A DNA stretch of 64,000 nt, taken from Paradevosia shaoguanensis (lineage in GTDB: Bacteria; Pseudomonadota; Alphaproteobacteria; Rhizobiales; Devosiaceae). Shown here in pieces: positions 27,335-37,016 of this stretch. Each line of letters opens with the position of its first letter. The first letter of the stretch is position 1. The position numbers and the translations under genes are program-made. The DNA is taken from NCBI RefSeq assembly GCF_016801025.1, contig NZ_CP068983.1, forward strand, positions 1,922,001 through 1,986,000, read 5' to 3'. The notes below the pieces were generated by a model. That model saw only the letters and a program-made list of their open reading frames with translations. It ran no database searches and was not told the DNA's origin.

Positions 27335-27410
27335 TGGTGCCGCAGAAGGGACTCGAACCCCCGACCCCATCATTACGAATGACGTGCTCTACCAACTGAG
27401 CTACTGCGGC
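27335..27410 (-). tRNA. tRNA-Thr (anticodon CGT)
   Basis: 76-base cloverleaf with encoded CCA. Acceptor GCCGCAG/CTGCGGC, D arm GCTC-AGTTGGTA-GAGC, anticodon arm CGTCA-TTCGTAA-TGATG giving CGU, variable loop GGGTC, T arm GGGGG-TTCGAGT-CCCTT with two G-U pairs, discriminator A. The CGU anticodon reads the threonine codon ACG. It sits between IS110 copy 2 and hemY. Confidence 0.93.
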
Positions 27411-27504
27411 GGACCGTTTGCCGAAAAGGCGAAGCGATCGGCGGTCTTTTACTGGCGCGCGCCGCAAGGCGCAAGGGCCAATTCGCGGCTTTGCGATGCC
27501 GGTT

Positions 27505-28860
27505 TCAGGCGCCGGGCAGAGCCGGACCCGGCACGGGCTCGGCTGCGGGCGGGGCGGCTTCGACGGCGCGGGTGGCCACGGCGCTGACCGGGACTTTCCA
27601 CTCGAAGGCGTCGAGCTTGCCGGTAATGGGCGAAACCGGCTCCCATTCGTCGCTGGTGACACCATCGGCGGTCCAGACCGGATCGCGCGGGGCGCGTACG
27701 GCGCGGGCGAGCCATTCGCGGGCTTTGCCCTGGTCTCCGTTCTGGCCCTCTTCGATCTCGGCCATGAGCAGGCACACGGCCTGGCTGGGCTCGTTCGAGG
27801 CGTAATTGGCGAGCGCATTGCGCGCCAGGCTCCAGTCGAAGGCATCGACGGCGGCGCGGGCGAGGACCAGGGCGGCGGCGCGGCTGGCGGGAGGCAGGTC
27901 GATGAGTTCACGCACGCGCTTGAGCCGTTCGACGGCGGAGGCGCCGTGGACGATGTTGCCGTAAAGGCCGGCAGCATCGGGATGGCCGGTGGCGCGGTAG
28001 ACGCGGCGAAGAAGGCTCATGGCCTTGCGCGTCTCGCCGCGATTGGCCTCGATGCGGGCCGCGATCAGGGCGGCCGGCACGAAATCGGGGAGGAGCTTGA
28101 GCGCCGAGAGCGCATGGCTGAGCGCGCCCTGCGGATCGCGGGTTTCGTCCTCGCGCGCCATGGCGGTCTCAAGCACGGCCTGGCGGCGGCGCAGATGGGC
28201 GCGCTCCTCGCGGTTGCGCGAGGGATGGGCCATGACCATGGCCAGGGCCTCGGCCCATTTGCCATTGGCGGTGAGATCGTCGAAGACGGCCGAACTCGCC
28301 CATTCGGGCGCCGGGGACAGCGCCGCGGCCTTGCGGGCAAAGGTCAGCGCCGCATCCTTGCGACCCTGCGCCTGGGCCTGCTCGTAAAGGCCGGAGAGCG
28401 CGGCCACGGCCGTACGCTGGTTGGCAATGAGGGCGCGGTAATGCTCGCGGGCCGCCGACATGTCGCCCAGCGCCAGATCGGCCCTGGCTTCGAGCAGCTT
28501 TGCCGCCTGATTGTCCGGGAGACGCGCCTGCGCGTCGCGCGCCAGCGAACGGGCGCGGACCGGATCGCCGGCCTGGAGCGCGATGAAACCCTCCGACAAG
28601 GCCTCGACGCCCTGGTCTTTGCGGCGCTGCCGGCTGGCTTTGGAGAAGCTGGCCGGGGCGCCGATGATGCGCCGGATGATGGCCCAGATAGCGATGACGA
28701 GGACGATCACCACGACGACGACGAAGATCGCCGTGCCGAGCCGCGGCTGCATGCGATAGCCGCCCGCTTCCAGGCTCATCGTGCCCGGGAGGCTCACGAT
28801 CCAGGCGATGGCGGCGGCGACGAGGAGACTGCCGATGATCCAGCTTGCCAGTCGGATCAT
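27505..28860 (-). CDS. hemY: HemY-like TPR protein
   Basis: 451 residues. Two N-terminal transmembrane helices (LASWIIGSLLVAAAIAWIVSLPG, GTAIFVVVVVIVLVIAIWAIIRRII) and a cytoplasmic TPR-like region from about residue 75 (FIALQAGDPVRARSLARDAQARLPDNQAAKLLEARADLALGDMSAAREHY). This is the proteobacterial HemY family found in haem operons, thought to scaffold tetrapyrrole enzymes, not the protoporphyrinogen oxidase of the same name in Gram-positives. Its start overlaps the stop of the Mic60-like gene by 4 bp; last gene of the operon. Confidence 0.9.
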   Translation of the reverse strand: MIRLASWIIGSLLVAAAIAWIVSLPGTMSLEAGGYRMQPRLGTAIFVVVVVIVLVIAIWAIIRRIIGAPASFSKASRQRRKDQGVEALSEGFIALQAGDPVRARSLARDAQARLPDNQAAKLLEARADLALGDMSAAREHYRALIANQRTAVAALSGLYEQAQAQGRKDAALTFARKAAALSPAPEWASSAVFDDLTANGKWAEALAMVMAHPSRNREERAHLRRRQAVLETAMAREDETRDPQGALSHALSALKLLPDFVPAALIAARIEANRGETRKAMSLLRRVYRATGHPDAAGLYGNIVHGASAVERLKRVRELIDLPPASRAAALVLARAAVDAFDWSLARNALANYASNEPSQAVCLLMAEIEEGQNGDQGKAREWLARAVRAPRDPVWTADGVTSDEWEPVSPITGKLDAFEWKVPVSAVATRAVEAAPPAAEPVPGPALPGA

Positions 28861-30047
28861 GGCGTCGTCCCCGCGGGGGCCAGTGCCCTGGCACGCAGGG
28901 AATCGAGCAGCGCATCGGCATCGGCATGCGCCGCGATATCGGCGGCGACGCCCTCGGCCGGCGCGCGCATGGCTTCAGGCAAAGCCGCAAGCAGGCGCAC
29001 CGCATTGCGGTAGTCACGACGCGAAATGGCCGCTTCCAACTGGGACGCGACGGCTTCGGGCGTGTTGCCGGCAATCTCGCCGGCCGGACGGAAGGCGAAG
29101 ATAGCCCTGAGCCAGTCGATGGTCGCCTGATCCCAGCCGGCATCGGGTTGCTGCGGGGTGGCGGCGAGAATATCGGGGAGCGCGGCATCGAATTCGCGCG
29201 TGATCTCGTCGGGACGCTTGAGCCCTTGCGGCGCCCGCTCGGTCAGCGATTGCGGAATGGCGGTTTCGGGCGCCACGGCGCGCAGGCCGTCGAGTTCGGC
29301 GGCGAAAGGCCGGCCGGTATCGAAGGCACTTTCGAGGCCCGAGAGGAGAAGCGGCAATTGCGCGGCCGGCAGTTCGGGTGTCTTCTGCGCTTCGGCCGAC
29401 AATTCGGCGACCTTGCTGTCGGTGGTGCCGACCTTTTCCTCGAGCGCGCCGAGCTTGCCCGAAAGGGCGGCGAGGTTCTGCTGGAGACTGTTGACGTCTC
29501 CGGTCAACGCTTCGCCCGTCGCACCGCCGGCATTGGCGCCGAGCGTTTCGATCCGGGCGCGCAATTCGTCGATCTGGGCGGTGAGGCCGGAAAGATCGGG
29601 AGTTGCGGCAGCCGGGCGGTCGCCGGCGGCCTTGAGCGCCTCGTTGGCGGCTTCGAGCCTGGCATTGAGATCGTTCTGGAGAGCGACGAAGCGCTGCTGG
29701 AGGGCATTCAGACTAGCGGTGCTGCTGTCGGCGGCCTCGGCGAGGCGCTTTTCAAGCGCGGCAACGCGTGGATCGGCCTCGGCGGCCGGACGCGGAATGA
29801 TGCCGGCGACGAAAAGGCCATAGGTCAGGGCTGTGCCGAGAATCGCTCCGCCGACGATGCCGGCAAGGGCGGTATTCCAGTGGAGACCATCGGCTTTCCT
29901 GGCGGCAGGGGTGGCGGGCTTGGACTCGGTATTGGGCTTGGCAGCGCTTTCGGCACCCGGCTTGGCGCCCTCTTCGCGCGCCGTGGTGTCGCGCGCGGAA
30001 AGATCGAGAACGGGTGGCTTAACCGGCCCGGTATTGCGCTCAGCCAT
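28857..30047 (-). CDS. Alphaproteobacterial mitofilin/Mic60-like membrane protein
   Basis: 396 residues: Pro/Ala-rich cytoplasmic N-terminus, one transmembrane helix (WNTALAGIVGGAILGTALTYGLFVAGII, about residues 56-84), a long coiled-coil (RVAALEKRLAEAADSSTASLNALQQRFVALQNDLNARLEAANEAL), and a C-terminal helical mitofilin-type domain (ISRRDYRNAVRLLAALPEAMRAPAEG). Mic60 shapes cristae junctions in mitochondria, and alphaproteobacterial homologues bend inner membranes. The place between hemD and hemY is the known conserved context. Confidence 0.85.
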   Translation of the reverse strand: MAERNTGPVKPPVLDLSARDTTAREEGAKPGAESAAKPNTESKPATPAARKADGLHWNTALAGIVGGAILGTALTYGLFVAGIIPRPAAEADPRVAALEKRLAEAADSSTASLNALQQRFVALQNDLNARLEAANEALKAAGDRPAAATPDLSGLTAQIDELRARIETLGANAGGATGEALTGDVNSLQQNLAALSGKLGALEEKVGTTDSKVAELSAEAQKTPELPAAQLPLLLSGLESAFDTGRPFAAELDGLRAVAPETAIPQSLTERAPQGLKRPDEITREFDAALPDILAATPQQPDAGWDQATIDWLRAIFAFRPAGEIAGNTPEAVASQLEAAISRRDYRNAVRLLAALPEAMRAPAEGVAADIAAHADADALLDSLRARALAPAGTTP

Positions 30048-30073
30048 GGCAAGAATCCTGTTGCGGCAAAGAA

Positions 30074-30808
30074 TTATGACGCGTTTTGCGCCCGCGCAAA
30101 AGCCAGCGCGAGGACCATCATCCCCTCCTCGTCCGGGCGCTCGGCCACGAGGACGCGCTTGAACCCGGCTTCCACCAGGGGTTCCGCCGCCTTGCGGCTG
30201 ATGCAGAGCGCGCCGAAATCCTCGAGCCCGCGCTCGCCGAGCGCGGCGCGGGTGAGATCGGCAAAGATCGCGGCGGTGCGGCGCGAATAGAAGAGGCCGG
30301 CATCGATAAGGCCATCGCGGATCTGTTCGATAATGGCCGTGGGGACCTCTTCGGCCTCCTCCATCTCATAGACCGGCACGCGGATGACCCCGACCCCGTG
30401 AGCGCCGAGCGCCGCATTGAGATCGCCGCTCAGGCGCGAGCCCGAGGGATAGAAGATCGGCGCGGTCGGCCGGCTTTCGGCGATGAGGGTGACGAGGTCC
30501 TCGAAGCTGCCATTGGCGCTGCGCACGTCGGTGAAGCCGAGGAACTGCGCCTCGCGCGCCGAACCGTCGCCCACCGCGAAGACGGGGAGATTTTCGTAGG
30601 CTCGCACGGCGCCGCGCTCGTCGAGCGCGCGCAGGGCATTGGCGCTGGAAATGGCGATGCCGCCAAAACCCTCGGCGGGCGGCAGGTCGTGGAACAGCGT
30701 CACGCGGCGCATCAGCGGCAGCTTGACGGCATCGAGGTTGAGCGCGCGCAGGCGCACCGTGGAATGGCCGAGATCAGGTTCGGGACGCGTGACCAGGATG
30801 GTGGTCAT
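30074..30808 (-). CDS. hemD: Uroporphyrinogen-III synthase
   Basis: 244 residues. Cyclises and inverts ring D of hydroxymethylbilane to give uroporphyrinogen III. Family features: [24 protein letters not shown], a FGGIAISSANALRAL stretch, VFAVGDGSAREAQFLGF and PIFYPSG. HemD is poorly conserved in general; here context is decisive, since its start overlaps the hemC stop by 4 bp. Confidence 0.92.
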   Translation of the reverse strand: MTTILVTRPEPDLGHSTVRLRALNLDAVKLPLMRRVTLFHDLPPAEGFGGIAISSANALRALDERGAVRAYENLPVFAVGDGSAREAQFLGFTDVRSANGSFEDLVTLIAESRPTAPIFYPSGSRLSGDLNAALGAHGVGVIRVPVYEMEEAEEVPTAIIEQIRDGLIDAGLFYSRRTAAIFADLTRAALGERGLEDFGALCISRKAAEPLVEAGFKRVLVAERPDEEGMMVLALAFARAQNAS

Positions 30809-31752
30809 CGCTCTCGTTCTCCGAATTGCGCCAGGAATTCCGGCCCGGCCATGGCCTTGAGCTCTTCGCCCAGGCTTCGCCCGATATCGCCTGCCTGCGC
30901 GGCAGCGCCGCGGCGTTCGAGCTCGAAGACGGTGCGGCCATCGGGGCTGAGGATCTCCCCGAGCAGCACGATCTGGTCGCCCTCGCGCGTCGTCAGCGCC
31001 GCGATCGGCGTGCGGCAGGAGCCGTCGAGCACGTCGAGCAGCGCGCGCTCGGCGAGGAGTGCATCATGGGTCTGGCGATGATCGAGCGCGCCCACCAGCA
31101 TACGGGTACGCGCATCGTCGGCGCGGATTTCGATGCCGATGGCGCCCTGGGCGGGCGCGGGCGGGAAGCGGCGCGGATCGAGAAGGCTCGTGACCTCGGC
31201 GCTGCGGCCCAGCCGGTTGAGGCCGGCGGCGGCGAGGAGTGTGGCATCGGCGATACCGTCGCGCAGCTTCTTGATGCGCGTGTCGACATTGCCGCGGAAG
31301 CCGACGATCTGCAGGTCCGGGCGGACGCGCAGGATCTGGGCGGCGCGACGAATCGAGGACGTGCCGAAACGGGCGCCCTGCGGCAGCCCGTCGAGATCCC
31401 TGGCGACCAGCGAGACGAAGGCATCGCGCACGTCTTCGCGCGGCAGGAAGGCGGCCAGCTCCAGCCCTGCGGGCAGGCGGGTGGCTACGTCCTTGGACGA
31501 ATGGACGGCGAGGTCGATCTGGTTATCGAGCAGCGCTGCCTCTATCTCCTTGGTGAAGAGGCCCTTGCCGCCCACTTCGCTCAGGGGACGGTCGGTGATG
31601 CGGTCGCCACTGGTGGTGATCACCTCGACCGCGATGGCATCTTCCTTGACGCCATGCGCCTCCGCGAGCAGGCGACGGACCAGATTGGCCTGTGCGAGCG
31701 CGAGCTGGGAGCCGCGGGTACCGATGCGAAGGAAGGGGGCGTGCGATTGCAA
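30805..31752 (-). CDS. hemC: Hydroxymethylbilane synthase (porphobilinogen deaminase)
   Basis: 315 residues, start TTG ([24 protein letters not shown]). Polymerises four porphobilinogens on a dipyrromethane cofactor attached to the Cys in [13 protein letters not shown]. Other motifs: [42 protein letters not shown] and [30 protein letters not shown]. First gene of the hemC-hemD-mic60-hemY operon, divergent from tsaD with only 32 bp between starts. No ATG is available at the N-terminus. Confidence 0.96.
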   Translation of the reverse strand: MQSHAPFLRIGTRGSQLALAQANLVRRLLAEAHGVKEDAIAVEVITTSGDRITDRPLSEVGGKGLFTKEIEAALLDNQIDLAVHSSKDVATRLPAGLELAAFLPREDVRDAFVSLVARDLDGLPQGARFGTSSIRRAAQILRVRPDLQIVGFRGNVDTRIKKLRDGIADATLLAAAGLNRLGRSAEVTSLLDPRRFPPAPAQGAIGIEIRADDARTRMLVGALDHRQTHDALLAERALLDVLDGSCRTPIAALTTREGDQIVLLGEILSPDGRTVFELERRGAAAQAGDIGRSLGEELKAMAGPEFLAQFGERER

Positions 31753-31784
31753 TTGAGCGCTGTCCTATTGTAGGCCAAGGCGGC

Positions 31785-32885
31785 ATGAAGGCCATAGACC
31801 AGATCGACGTGAACGGGCAAGCGACTGAAACCATTTTGGGCATAGAGACGAGCTGCGACGAAACCGCCGCGGCCATCGTCGTGCGCAATGCCGACGGAAC
31901 GGGGCGGATCGTCTCGAACGTCGTGCGCTCCCAGCTCGACGAGCATGCCGCCTTTGGCGGGGTGGTGCCCGAACTCGCGGCACGGGCGCATGTCGCCTGG
32001 CTCGATCACATTATCGCGCAGGCGACCGCCGAGGCCGGAATCGAGCTCAAGGACGTCGACGCGGTCGCCGCTACCGCCGGCCCCGGCCTGATCGGGGGCG
32101 TGCTGGTGGGCCTCACCACCGCCAAGGCCCTGGCCGCTGCGCTCGGCAAGCCGCTGGTCGCTGTCAATCACCTGGAAGCCCACGCGCTGACGGCGCGGCT
32201 CACCAATGGCGTCGCCTTCCCCTACCTGATGCTGCTGGTTTCCGGTGGACACAGCCAGTTCGTGCTGGTGCGCGGGGTTGGCGACTACGAGCGCTGGGGC
32301 ACGACGATCGACGACGCCCTGGGGGAAGCCTTCGACAAGGTGGCAAAACTCCTCTCGCTCGGTCATCCGGGCGGCCCCGAGGTGGAAAAGGCGGCGCTCA
32401 AGGGCGATTCGCGCCGCTTCCGCTTCCCGCGCCCGCTGCTGCACGAAAGCCGGCTCGATTTCTCGTTTTCGGGGCTCAAGACCGCGGTGCGGCTGGCCGC
32501 CGAATCCATCGCGCCCATCACCGACCAGGATGCCTGGGATATCGCCGCCGGCTTCCAGCGCGCGGTGACCGACATTATCGGCACGCGCACGCGCCAGGCG
32601 CTGGAGCGCTTCAACGCGGAATTCCCGGGCCAGCCGGCACGGATCGTCGTGGCCGGGGGCGTCGCCGCCAACAAGGCGATCGGCGCGGCCCTGCGCGAAG
32701 TGACGCAGGCGGCAGGCGCCGAGCTCGTCATCCCGCCGCCCGCGCTCTGCACCGACAACGGCGCCATGGTTGCCTGGGCCGGGGCGGAACGGCTGGCGCT
32801 GGGCGATACCGACAGGCTCGATTTCGTGGCCCGCCCGCGCTGGCCGCTCGATTCGTACGATATGGGGCTGCACCATGGCGCTTGA
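31785..32885 (+). CDS. tsaD: tRNA N6-threonylcarbamoyladenosine synthase subunit TsaD
   Basis: 366-residue ASKHA-fold enzyme transferring the threonylcarbamoyl group to A37 of ANN-reading tRNAs, working with TsaB and TsaE. The start [17 protein letters not shown], the metal-binding HLEAH in [15 protein letters not shown], and [19 protein letters not shown] are diagnostic. The stop overlaps gpsA by 11 bp, a conserved rhizobial pair. The divergent hemC promoter must overlap its own. Confidence 0.96.
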   Translation: MKAIDQIDVNGQATETILGIETSCDETAAAIVVRNADGTGRIVSNVVRSQLDEHAAFGGVVPELAARAHVAWLDHIIAQATAEAGIELKDVDAVAATAGPGLIGGVLVGLTTAKALAAALGKPLVAVNHLEAHALTARLTNGVAFPYLMLLVSGGHSQFVLVRGVGDYERWGTTIDDALGEAFDKVAKLLSLGHPGGPEVEKAALKGDSRRFRFPRPLLHESRLDFSFSGLKTAVRLAAESIAPITDQDAWDIAAGFQRAVTDIIGTRTRQALERFNAEFPGQPARIVVAGGVAANKAIGAALREVTQAAGAELVIPPPALCTDNGAMVAWAGAERLALGDTDRLDFVARPRWPLDSYDMGLHHGA

Positions 32886-33843
32886 GACTGTGGCCGTCAT
32901 CGGCGCCGGGGCCTGGGGCACGGCGCTCGCGCAGGCTGCCGCCATGGCTGGCCGGCAGGTCTCGCTCCATGGCCGCTCGCCTGACCTCGCCAGCGAGATC
33001 AACGCCTTCCACACCAATGAGCGGCACCTGCCCGGCCATTCGCTGCACCCGGCGATTACCGGCCATGCCGACCTCGATGCGGCGGGGGCAGCCGACTTCA
33101 TCATCCTCGCCGTCCCCGCGCAGGCGAGCCGGGACGTGCTGGAAAGCGAGCCGAAGCTCTTCGCCGGCAAGCCGGTAGTGCTCTCGGCCAAGGGCCTCGA
33201 ACACGATACGCTCCTGCGCCAGAGCGAGATCCTGGCAAGCGTCGCGCCGACCGCGCTGCCCTATGTGCTTTCGGGCCCGAGCTTTGCCGCCGATGTCGCC
33301 GCCGGACGGCCGACCGCCGTGACGCTGGCCGGCACCGATGCCGAGCCGCTTGCCGCCGCACTCGCTGGACCGACCTTCCGGCCCTATGCCGCCGACGACA
33401 TCATCGGGGTGGAGCTGGCCGGCAGCCTCAAGAATGTCTATGCGCTCGGCTGCGGGGCCGTGGAGGGCGCAGACCTCGGCGCCTCTGCCCGCGCCGCCTT
33501 TCTCGCCCGCGCCTATGCCGAAATGTCCCGGCTGGTGAGCGCACTCGGCGGATCGCCCACCACGCTGACCGGCCTTGCCGGCATCGGCGACCTCACGCTT
33601 TCCTGCACCTCGGTGCAATCGCGCAATTACCGCACCGGGCTGGCGCTCGGGCGCGGGGAAACGCTCGAGGGCATCGGGCTGGCCGAGGGGGTCGCGACGG
33701 CCCCTGTCGCGCGCGACCTCGCCCGCAAGCTTCATATCGACGCCCCGCTCATCGAGGCGGTAAACCTGCTGCTCGCAGGCGGGACCAGCATTTCGTCAAT
33801 CGTGGCGGGCCTGATGGCCCGGCCGCTCAAGAGGGAGACCTGA
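32875..33843 (+). CDS. gpsA: Glycerol-3-phosphate dehydrogenase [NAD(P)+]
   Basis: 322 residues; reduces dihydroxyacetone phosphate to sn-glycerol-3-phosphate for phospholipids. N-terminal dinucleotide site [17 protein letters not shown], then [21 protein letters not shown] and the catalytic-Lys region [20 protein letters not shown]-terminal helical domain includes [21 protein letters not shown]. Overlaps tsaD and is followed by a YciI-like gene 3 bp later, so all are likely one operon. Confidence 0.96.
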   Translation: MALETVAVIGAGAWGTALAQAAAMAGRQVSLHGRSPDLASEINAFHTNERHLPGHSLHPAITGHADLDAAGAADFIILAVPAQASRDVLESEPKLFAGKPVVLSAKGLEHDTLLRQSEILASVAPTALPYVLSGPSFAADVAAGRPTAVTLAGTDAEPLAAALAGPTFRPYAADDIIGVELAGSLKNVYALGCGAVEGADLGASARAAFLARAYAEMSRLVSALGGSPTTLTGLAGIGDLTLSCTSVQSRNYRTGLALGRGETLEGIGLAEGVATAPVARDLARKLHIDAPLIEAVNLLLAGGTSISSIVAGLMARPLKRET

Positions 33844-33846
33844 TAC

Positions 33847-34140
33847 ATGCCGCTCTATTCGCTCGTCGCCAAGGACAAGGCCGGCGCTCTCGAACAGCGC
33901 CTGGCCGTGCGCCCCAAGCACCTCGAGCATCTCGACAGCCTGGGCGACCGGCTGGTGATGGCCGGACCCTTCCAGACCGAGGAAGGCAAATCCACCGGCA
34001 GCTTCATGGTGGTGGAAGCCGAGGACCTCGCGGCCGCCCGCGCGCTCTTCGAGCAGGACCCCTTCGTGCGCGAAGGCATTTTCGAATCCTACGAGGTCAG
34101 CCGCTGGGCGCTGACCATCAACAAGGCAGCGGGGCGCTGA
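33847..34140 (+). CDS. YciI-family protein
   Basis: 97-residue ferredoxin-like fold protein of the YciI family: MPLYSLVAKDKAGALEQRLAVRPKHLEHLDSLGDRLVMAGPF, followed by AEDLAAARALFEQDPFVREGIFESYEVSRW. The conserved His in KHLEHL and the Asp in EQDPF are the usual putative active site. Function undefined. Translationally tight with gpsA and the EVE gene on either side. Confidence 0.9.
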   Translation: MPLYSLVAKDKAGALEQRLAVRPKHLEHLDSLGDRLVMAGPFQTEEGKSTGSFMVVEAEDLAAARALFEQDPFVREGIFESYEVSRWALTINKAAGR

Positions 34141-34141
34141 C

Positions 34142-34561
34142 ATGGCCTATTGGTTGATGAAATCGGAGCCGGACGTCTTTTCTTTCACCGACCTGACCAA
34201 CAAACCCATCGAGGAATGGCACAGCGTGCGCAACTACACCGCGCGCAACAACATGAAGGCCATGAAAAAGGGCGAGAAGGCGTTCTTCTACCACTCCAAT
34301 ATCGGCAAGGAGATCGTGGGCATCATGACCATCGTCAATGAAGCCCATCCCGATTCCACCGCCGAGATCGAGAACGGCAAGGTCATCTGGGAATGCGTCG
34401 ACGTCGCCGCCGACAAGCCCCTGCCCAAGCCGGTGACGCTCGCCCAGATCAAGGCCGATCCGTTCCTGGCGAACATGGCGCTGATCAAGCTCTCCCGCCT
34501 CTCGGTCTCCCCGGTGACCGAGGAGGAATGGAACTATATCTGCAAGCTGGGCGGCCTCTAG
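34142..34561 (+). CDS. EVE-domain protein
   Basis: 139 residues forming a single EVE domain (PUA-like superfamily): MAYWLMKSEPDVFSFTDL...WHSVRNYTARNNMKAMKKGEKAFFYHSNIGKEIVGIMTIVNEAHPD. The aromatic residues that line the modified-base pocket (WLMKSEP, W, VRNY) are present. EVE proteins bind modified nucleotides such as methylated bases; the ligand here is unknown. Starts one base after the YciI stop. Confidence 0.93.
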   Translation: MAYWLMKSEPDVFSFTDLTNKPIEEWHSVRNYTARNNMKAMKKGEKAFFYHSNIGKEIVGIMTIVNEAHPDSTAEIENGKVIWECVDVAADKPLPKPVTLAQIKADPFLANMALIKLSRLSVSPVTEEEWNYICKLGGL

Positions 34562-34631
34562 CCGTTTACCTTTGGCTAGCCATAGCCGTTCATAATTCCT
34601 CCCGGCCGCCCGAGCGGCCGTGGAGGAGAGA

Positions 34632-35036
34632 ATGGATCATCTTGCAGTCAACTGGCTGGCCATCGTGCTGGCCACGGTCGCCAGCATGGCGCTCGGCGTC
34701 GTCTGGTATATGGGCCTTTCCAGGCAATGGCTCGCGGCGCTGGGCAAGACCCGCGACGAGCTCAATTCGAGCGATCCGAGCCCCTATATCTGGTCGGTCG
34801 TCGTCCAGTTCGTCATGGCCTATTTCGTCGCGCTCCTGACGCCCAAGCTTTTCGGCTCGACCGACGTCGCCAATGGCATCTGGTGCGGCATCCACATGTG
34901 GGTCGGCTTCGTCATCACCTCGATGATCCTCAACCACCGCTACCAGGGCCAGAAATGGTCCCTCACCCTCATCGACGGCGGCTACCTGCTCGGCGTGCTG
35001 ATCGTCCAGGGCCTCGTGATCGGGCTTTTCGGCTAG
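34632..35036 (+). CDS. DUF1761 membrane protein
   Basis: 134 residues from MDHLAVNWLAIVLATVASMALGVVWYMGLSRQWLAALGK, the DUF1761 signature, with four transmembrane helices (also [60 protein letters not shown]). ATG at 34632 is preceded by GGAGGAGA. Convergent with vapC, overlapping by 4 bp. Function unknown. Confidence 0.88.
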   Translation: MDHLAVNWLAIVLATVASMALGVVWYMGLSRQWLAALGKTRDELNSSDPSPYIWSVVVQFVMAYFVALLTPKLFGSTDVANGIWCGIHMWVGFVITSMILNHRYQGQKWSLTLIDGGYLLGVLIVQGLVIGLFG

Positions 35037-35428
35037 AACGGATTGACCAGCCGCAGCCGGCCCTCGAAGACGCGCCCGGCCTGCATGTCCTCCGAATAGA
35101 GGACATCGCAGCCCGCTTCGAGGGCGGAAGCGACTATCATCGCGTCATAGATGGAGAGATCGTGCTCGCCGGCAAGGGCTAGCCCGGCGAGGTGGATTTC
35201 GACGGTCAGCGGCCTGACCTCGACAAGCCCGCGATAGGTCGCAAGGAGATAGGCGATCTCCGGATAGGGCAGGCCGAGCTTGCGCCGCGCAACCGCGGCA
35301 AACTCGTTGAGCACCTGTACGCTGACGATGCCGCCCGCCGAAAGGACCGCTTCGGCCCGGTCGGCCTTCTGCCGGTCGGCGGAGAGCGCATAGAGCAGGA
35401 TGTTGGTGTCGATGAAGCTACCGCTCAT
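35033..35428 (-). CDS. vapC: PIN-domain toxin of a VapBC pair
   Basis: 131 residues with PIN-fold acidic residues: [12 protein letters not shown] (first Asp), [12 protein letters not shown] (Glu), [28 protein letters not shown] (Asp, then Asp). Mg2+-dependent RNase toxin expected to cut tRNA or mRNA when freed from VapB. Starts inside the end of the antitoxin gene (11-bp overlap), the usual coupling. Confidence 0.9.
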   Translation of the reverse strand: MSGSFIDTNILLYALSADRQKADRAEAVLSAGGIVSVQVLNEFAAVARRKLGLPYPEIAYLLATYRGLVEVRPLTVEIHLAGLALAGEHDLSIYDAMIVASALEAGCDVLYSEDMQAGRVFEGRLRLVNPF

Positions 35429-35648
35429 TGGCGCAGTCGCGATCGAACACGAAATCGGCGGGCAGTATTCCACGATGCTTACGCAGGCGTTCGAGCAATT
35501 GCGCGCGGCCGGGCTTGCGCTCGACCACGAAATCCCGCTCGTCCTCGATGCGCAGCGTCACCTCGTCGCCTTCCTTGAGATCGAGTGCGTCGACCACCGA
35601 GGCGGGCAGCCGCACGGCCAGGCTATTACCCCATTTGGAAACCAGCAT
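35418..35648 (-). CDS. vapB: AbrB/MazE-type antitoxin of the VapBC pair
   Basis: 76 residues: [43 protein letters not shown] is a swapped-hairpin AbrB DNA-binding domain, and the C-terminal [21 protein letters not shown] should fill the VapC active site. Overlaps vapC. A perfect palindrome 10 bp before the start is the probable autoregulatory operator. Confidence 0.9.
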   Translation of the reverse strand: MLVSKWGNSLAVRLPASVVDALDLKEGDEVTLRIEDERDFVVERKPGRAQLLERLRKHRGILPADFVFDRDCANER

Positions 35649-35658
35649 GATGCACCTC

Positions 35659-35686
35659 GGATATACATTCTCAAGTATGTATATCC
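35659..35686. promoter_or_regulatory. Operator/promoter palindrome of vapBC
   Basis: GGATATACAT - TCTCAAGT - ATGTATATCC: perfect 10-bp arms with an 8-bp spacer, AT-rich in a GC-rich genome, ending 10 bp before the vapB start. Fits binding of a VapB dimer or VapBC complex. Confidence 0.8.
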
Positions 35687-35708
35687 AAAATCGCTCGGTG
35701 CAAGGAAA

Positions 35709-35909
35709 TCAAAAGTCGCTGGTGAGGCCCTTGATCTCCCAGTCGCCGTAGCGGTTGGGTTCGAGACCGCCTCGGCCGCCTTCTTCGGGAGGGGCGTCCT
35801 TGGTGCGGGAGTCGATCTGCGCGCGGCGGGCTTCCGCTTCGGCCAGGGCCCGCCGGGCGGCCGGCGAGAGCTTGCGGCGCAGGGAATCGAAAACGGGGGT
35901 GTCGTTCAT
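35709..35909 (-). CDS. DUF1674 protein (SDHAF4-like)
   Basis: 66 residues, [29 protein letters not shown]...[27 protein letters not shown]. The C-terminal GG[18 protein letters not shown] is the DUF1674 signature shared with mitochondrial SDHAF4, an assembly factor of succinate dehydrogenase. Divergent from htpX with 108 bp between, as commonly seen in alphaproteobacteria. Confidence 0.9.
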   Translation of the reverse strand: MNDTPVFDSLRRKLSPAARRALAEAEARRAQIDSRTKDAPPEEGGRGGLEPNRYGDWEIKGLTSDF

Positions 35910-36017
35910 CGGACGGCTCGAAGTGACAATGCGGCGGCCACGCTCTTGTATGCAGACGAGGCAGGGACCATCATAATTGGGGAATTCTCCAAGTCGAGGT
36001 CCCTGGATCACAAGCAC

Positions 36018-37010
36018 ATGATCAACGCGTTCCGCACCGGCATTCTCCTGGCAGGCATGACCGCCCTCTTCATGGGCGTGGGCTATCTCATCGGCGGCAC
36101 CAGCGGCATGATGATCGCCTTCGGCGTGGCCGTGGTGACCAACCTTTTCGGCTACTGGAACTCCGACAAGATGGTGCTGCGCATGCAGAATGCGGAGCCC
36201 GTCGACGAGCGTCGCGCGCCCGACCTCTACCGCATGGTCGAGCAGCTGGCGCGCAATGCCGGCATCCCGACGCCGGCGGTCTACCTCATCCATACCGACC
36301 AGCCCAATGCCTTCGCCACCGGCCGCAACCCGCAGAATGCGGCGGTGGCCGTGTCCTCGGGCCTCCTCCAGCGGCTGGAGCCGGGCGAAGTCGCCGGGGT
36401 CATCGCCCATGAGCTTGCCCATATCCGCAACCGCGACACGCTGACCATGGTGATCACCGCCACCATAGCCGGCGCCATCTCGATGCTGGCCCAGTTCGGC
36501 CTCTTCTTCGGCGGCGGCAACAGCGATAACCGCAACAACCCGCTCGGCGGCATCGGCGTGCTGCTGGCGGTGATCGTCGCCCCCCTGGCCGCCATGCTGG
36601 TGCAGATGGCCATCAGCCGCACCCGCGAATACGAGGCCGACCGCGACGGCGCCCAGATTTCGGGCGACCCGCTGGCTTTGGCCTCGGCGCTCTCCAAGAT
36701 CGCCACGGCCGCGCCGCGCACCGTCAATGCCGGCGCCGAGCGCAACCCGGCCATGGCCCATCTCTACATCATCAACCCGCTTTCGGGCGCACGGATGGAC
36801 AACCTCTTCTCCACCCACCCCGATACCGGCAACCGTATCAACGAGCTGCGCAAACTTGCCGAATCGATGCATGTCGACGACAAGGGCCGTCGCTCCGAGC
36901 CCAACGCCTTCACCCAAGACAATGTGCGCGCAGGCTGGCGCGTCCCGCCGACGGGACGCAATGATGACGACGGCAGCCGCAGCGGGCCGCCGCGTGGACC
37001 CTGGGGTTAA
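36018..37010 (+). CDS. htpX: Zinc metalloprotease HtpX
   Basis: 330-residue inner-membrane M48 protease acting on misfolded membrane proteins. Transmembrane helices at both ends of the first 50 residues and around [33 protein letters not shown]. Zn motif [13 protein letters not shown] and third ligand region [19 protein letters not shown] 36018 ([20 protein letters not shown]). It is followed by rsmB after 6 bp. Confidence 0.95.
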   Translation: MINAFRTGILLAGMTALFMGVGYLIGGTSGMMIAFGVAVVTNLFGYWNSDKMVLRMQNAEPVDERRAPDLYRMVEQLARNAGIPTPAVYLIHTDQPNAFATGRNPQNAAVAVSSGLLQRLEPGEVAGVIAHELAHIRNRDTLTMVITATIAGAISMLAQFGLFFGGGNSDNRNNPLGGIGVLLAVIVAPLAAMLVQMAISRTREYEADRDGAQISGDPLALASALSKIATAAPRTVNAGAERNPAMAHLYIINPLSGARMDNLFSTHPDTGNRINELRKLAESMHVDDKGRRSEPNAFTQDNVRAGWRVPPTGRNDDDGSRSGPPRGPWG

Positions 37011-37016
37011 CCGCAC

